Of a stretch of DNA of 64,000 bases, positions 63,745-64,000 are shown piece after piece. This DNA is from Arachis hypogaea (taxonomy: Eukaryota > Streptophyta > Magnoliopsida > Fabales > Fabaceae), in contig NC_092052.1 of the NCBI RefSeq assembly GCF_003086295.3, forward strand, positions 70,534,910-70,598,909. Direction: 5' to 3'. The notes beneath the pieces are model-generated. The model was not told where the DNA came from. It did no database searches and worked only from the letters and a program-made list of their open reading frames with translations. Position 1 is the first letter of the stretch. Each line of letters starts with the position of its first letter. The position numbers and the translations under genes were made by a program.

Positions 63745-64000
63745 CAGGATACTCCTCCAATGTCCAACTTAAGGACTTTAACTAAAAGTGCTAGCATGGT
63801 ATGGTCGCTTCTTTTTTCAATTTATTTCTTGTTAATTGCTTTTATTTTTCCTTTTTCATTTTAATTTATTAAACCTGGAATCATGCATAGCATTCATGTT
63901 AATCATTGCATTTAGCATTTTTCATGCATATATATAAAAAAAGGGTGCACGACGCGACCGCATGCCCCATGCGATTGCGTCATATTGCGAGAAACACCAC
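63745..64000 (+). other. Post-ORF1 region of element D, hairpin missing
   Basis: The conserved GTCCAACTTAAGGACTTTAA phrase is present, but GTGCTAG joins CATGGTATG directly at 63793/63794, so the 16-base hairpin core is absent. CpG units begin near 63950. Confidence 0.7.

Larger units (their letters stand above)
60545..64000 (+). mobile_element. Element D: MNSH-group non-autonomous LTR retrotransposon, 5' half
   Basis: 5' LTR, PBS, intact ORF1 and the start of the post-ORF1 array; leaves the window at 64000. Inserted in the gag of H1. Confidence 0.9.

Overview
This is repetitive plant DNA, almost certainly intergenic or pericentromeric. It holds no host gene, no rRNA or tRNA gene and no CRISPR array. 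Nearly all 64 kb is long-terminal-repeat (LTR) retrotransposons nested in one another. The FIDEL-type LTR start (TGATGAGCGGATAATTTATA) and the recurring phrase AAGTTTGGTGT suggest a legume, most likely Arachis (peanut). That identification is from memory and was not searched. Every primer binding site (PBS) seen is TGGCGCC followed by a GTTGCC-like stretch, complementary to the 3' end of plant tRNA-Asp, as in Athila/Tat-type Ty3 elements.

Two groups occur. (1) The 'MNSH' group (elements A, B, C, D, E) is non-autonomous. It has LTRs starting TGATAAACC or TGATGCACC, an ORF1 of unknown function (MNSH..., 519-555 aa when intact) and an ORF2 that is related to the putative plant transposon protein family in B but reduced to a stub in C and E. 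It has no reverse transcriptase. (2) The FIDEL-like group comprises elements 1 and 2 (gag-protease plus ORF2, no RT or integrase) and H1 (minus strand, gag-protease-RT-RNase H-integrase plus ORF2, formerly autonomous and now broken by stops and insertions).

Layout. 1-13832: element A (minus, runs off the left edge), with the complete element B (3510-13559, target-site duplication TGTTC) inside its 5' LTR. 13838-14137: short unassigned flank. 14138-26960: LTR-like sequence F, carrying the complete element 1 (15085-25217, duplication ATAGA) and a 391-bp MITE. 26966-60544: H1 on the minus strand, itself cut by element 2 (31793-42783, duplication GTTGC), element C (43497-51315, duplication AGAGT), element E (54232-59139, minus, partly deleted) and element D (60545 to beyond 64000). 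H1 and D run off the right edge.

Shared design. Both groups follow the same plan: LTR, PBS, ORF1, a G-rich hairpin just after ORF1, an array of short CpG palindromes, a CT-rich leader, ORF2, about 1-1.8 kb of conserved non-coding DNA, and the 3' LTR. In all six elements where the region is visible, a purine-tetraloop hairpin plus a polypurine-like motif occurs twice, once beside ORF2 and once just before the 3' LTR. The stems differ in sequence but still pair. FIDEL-like ORF2 has its own TATA box. MNSH-group ORF2 starts one base after a 3' splice-acceptor-like sequence. These shared non-coding structures, and a serial duplication of the PBS at the LTR edge, are the most novel-looking signals here.
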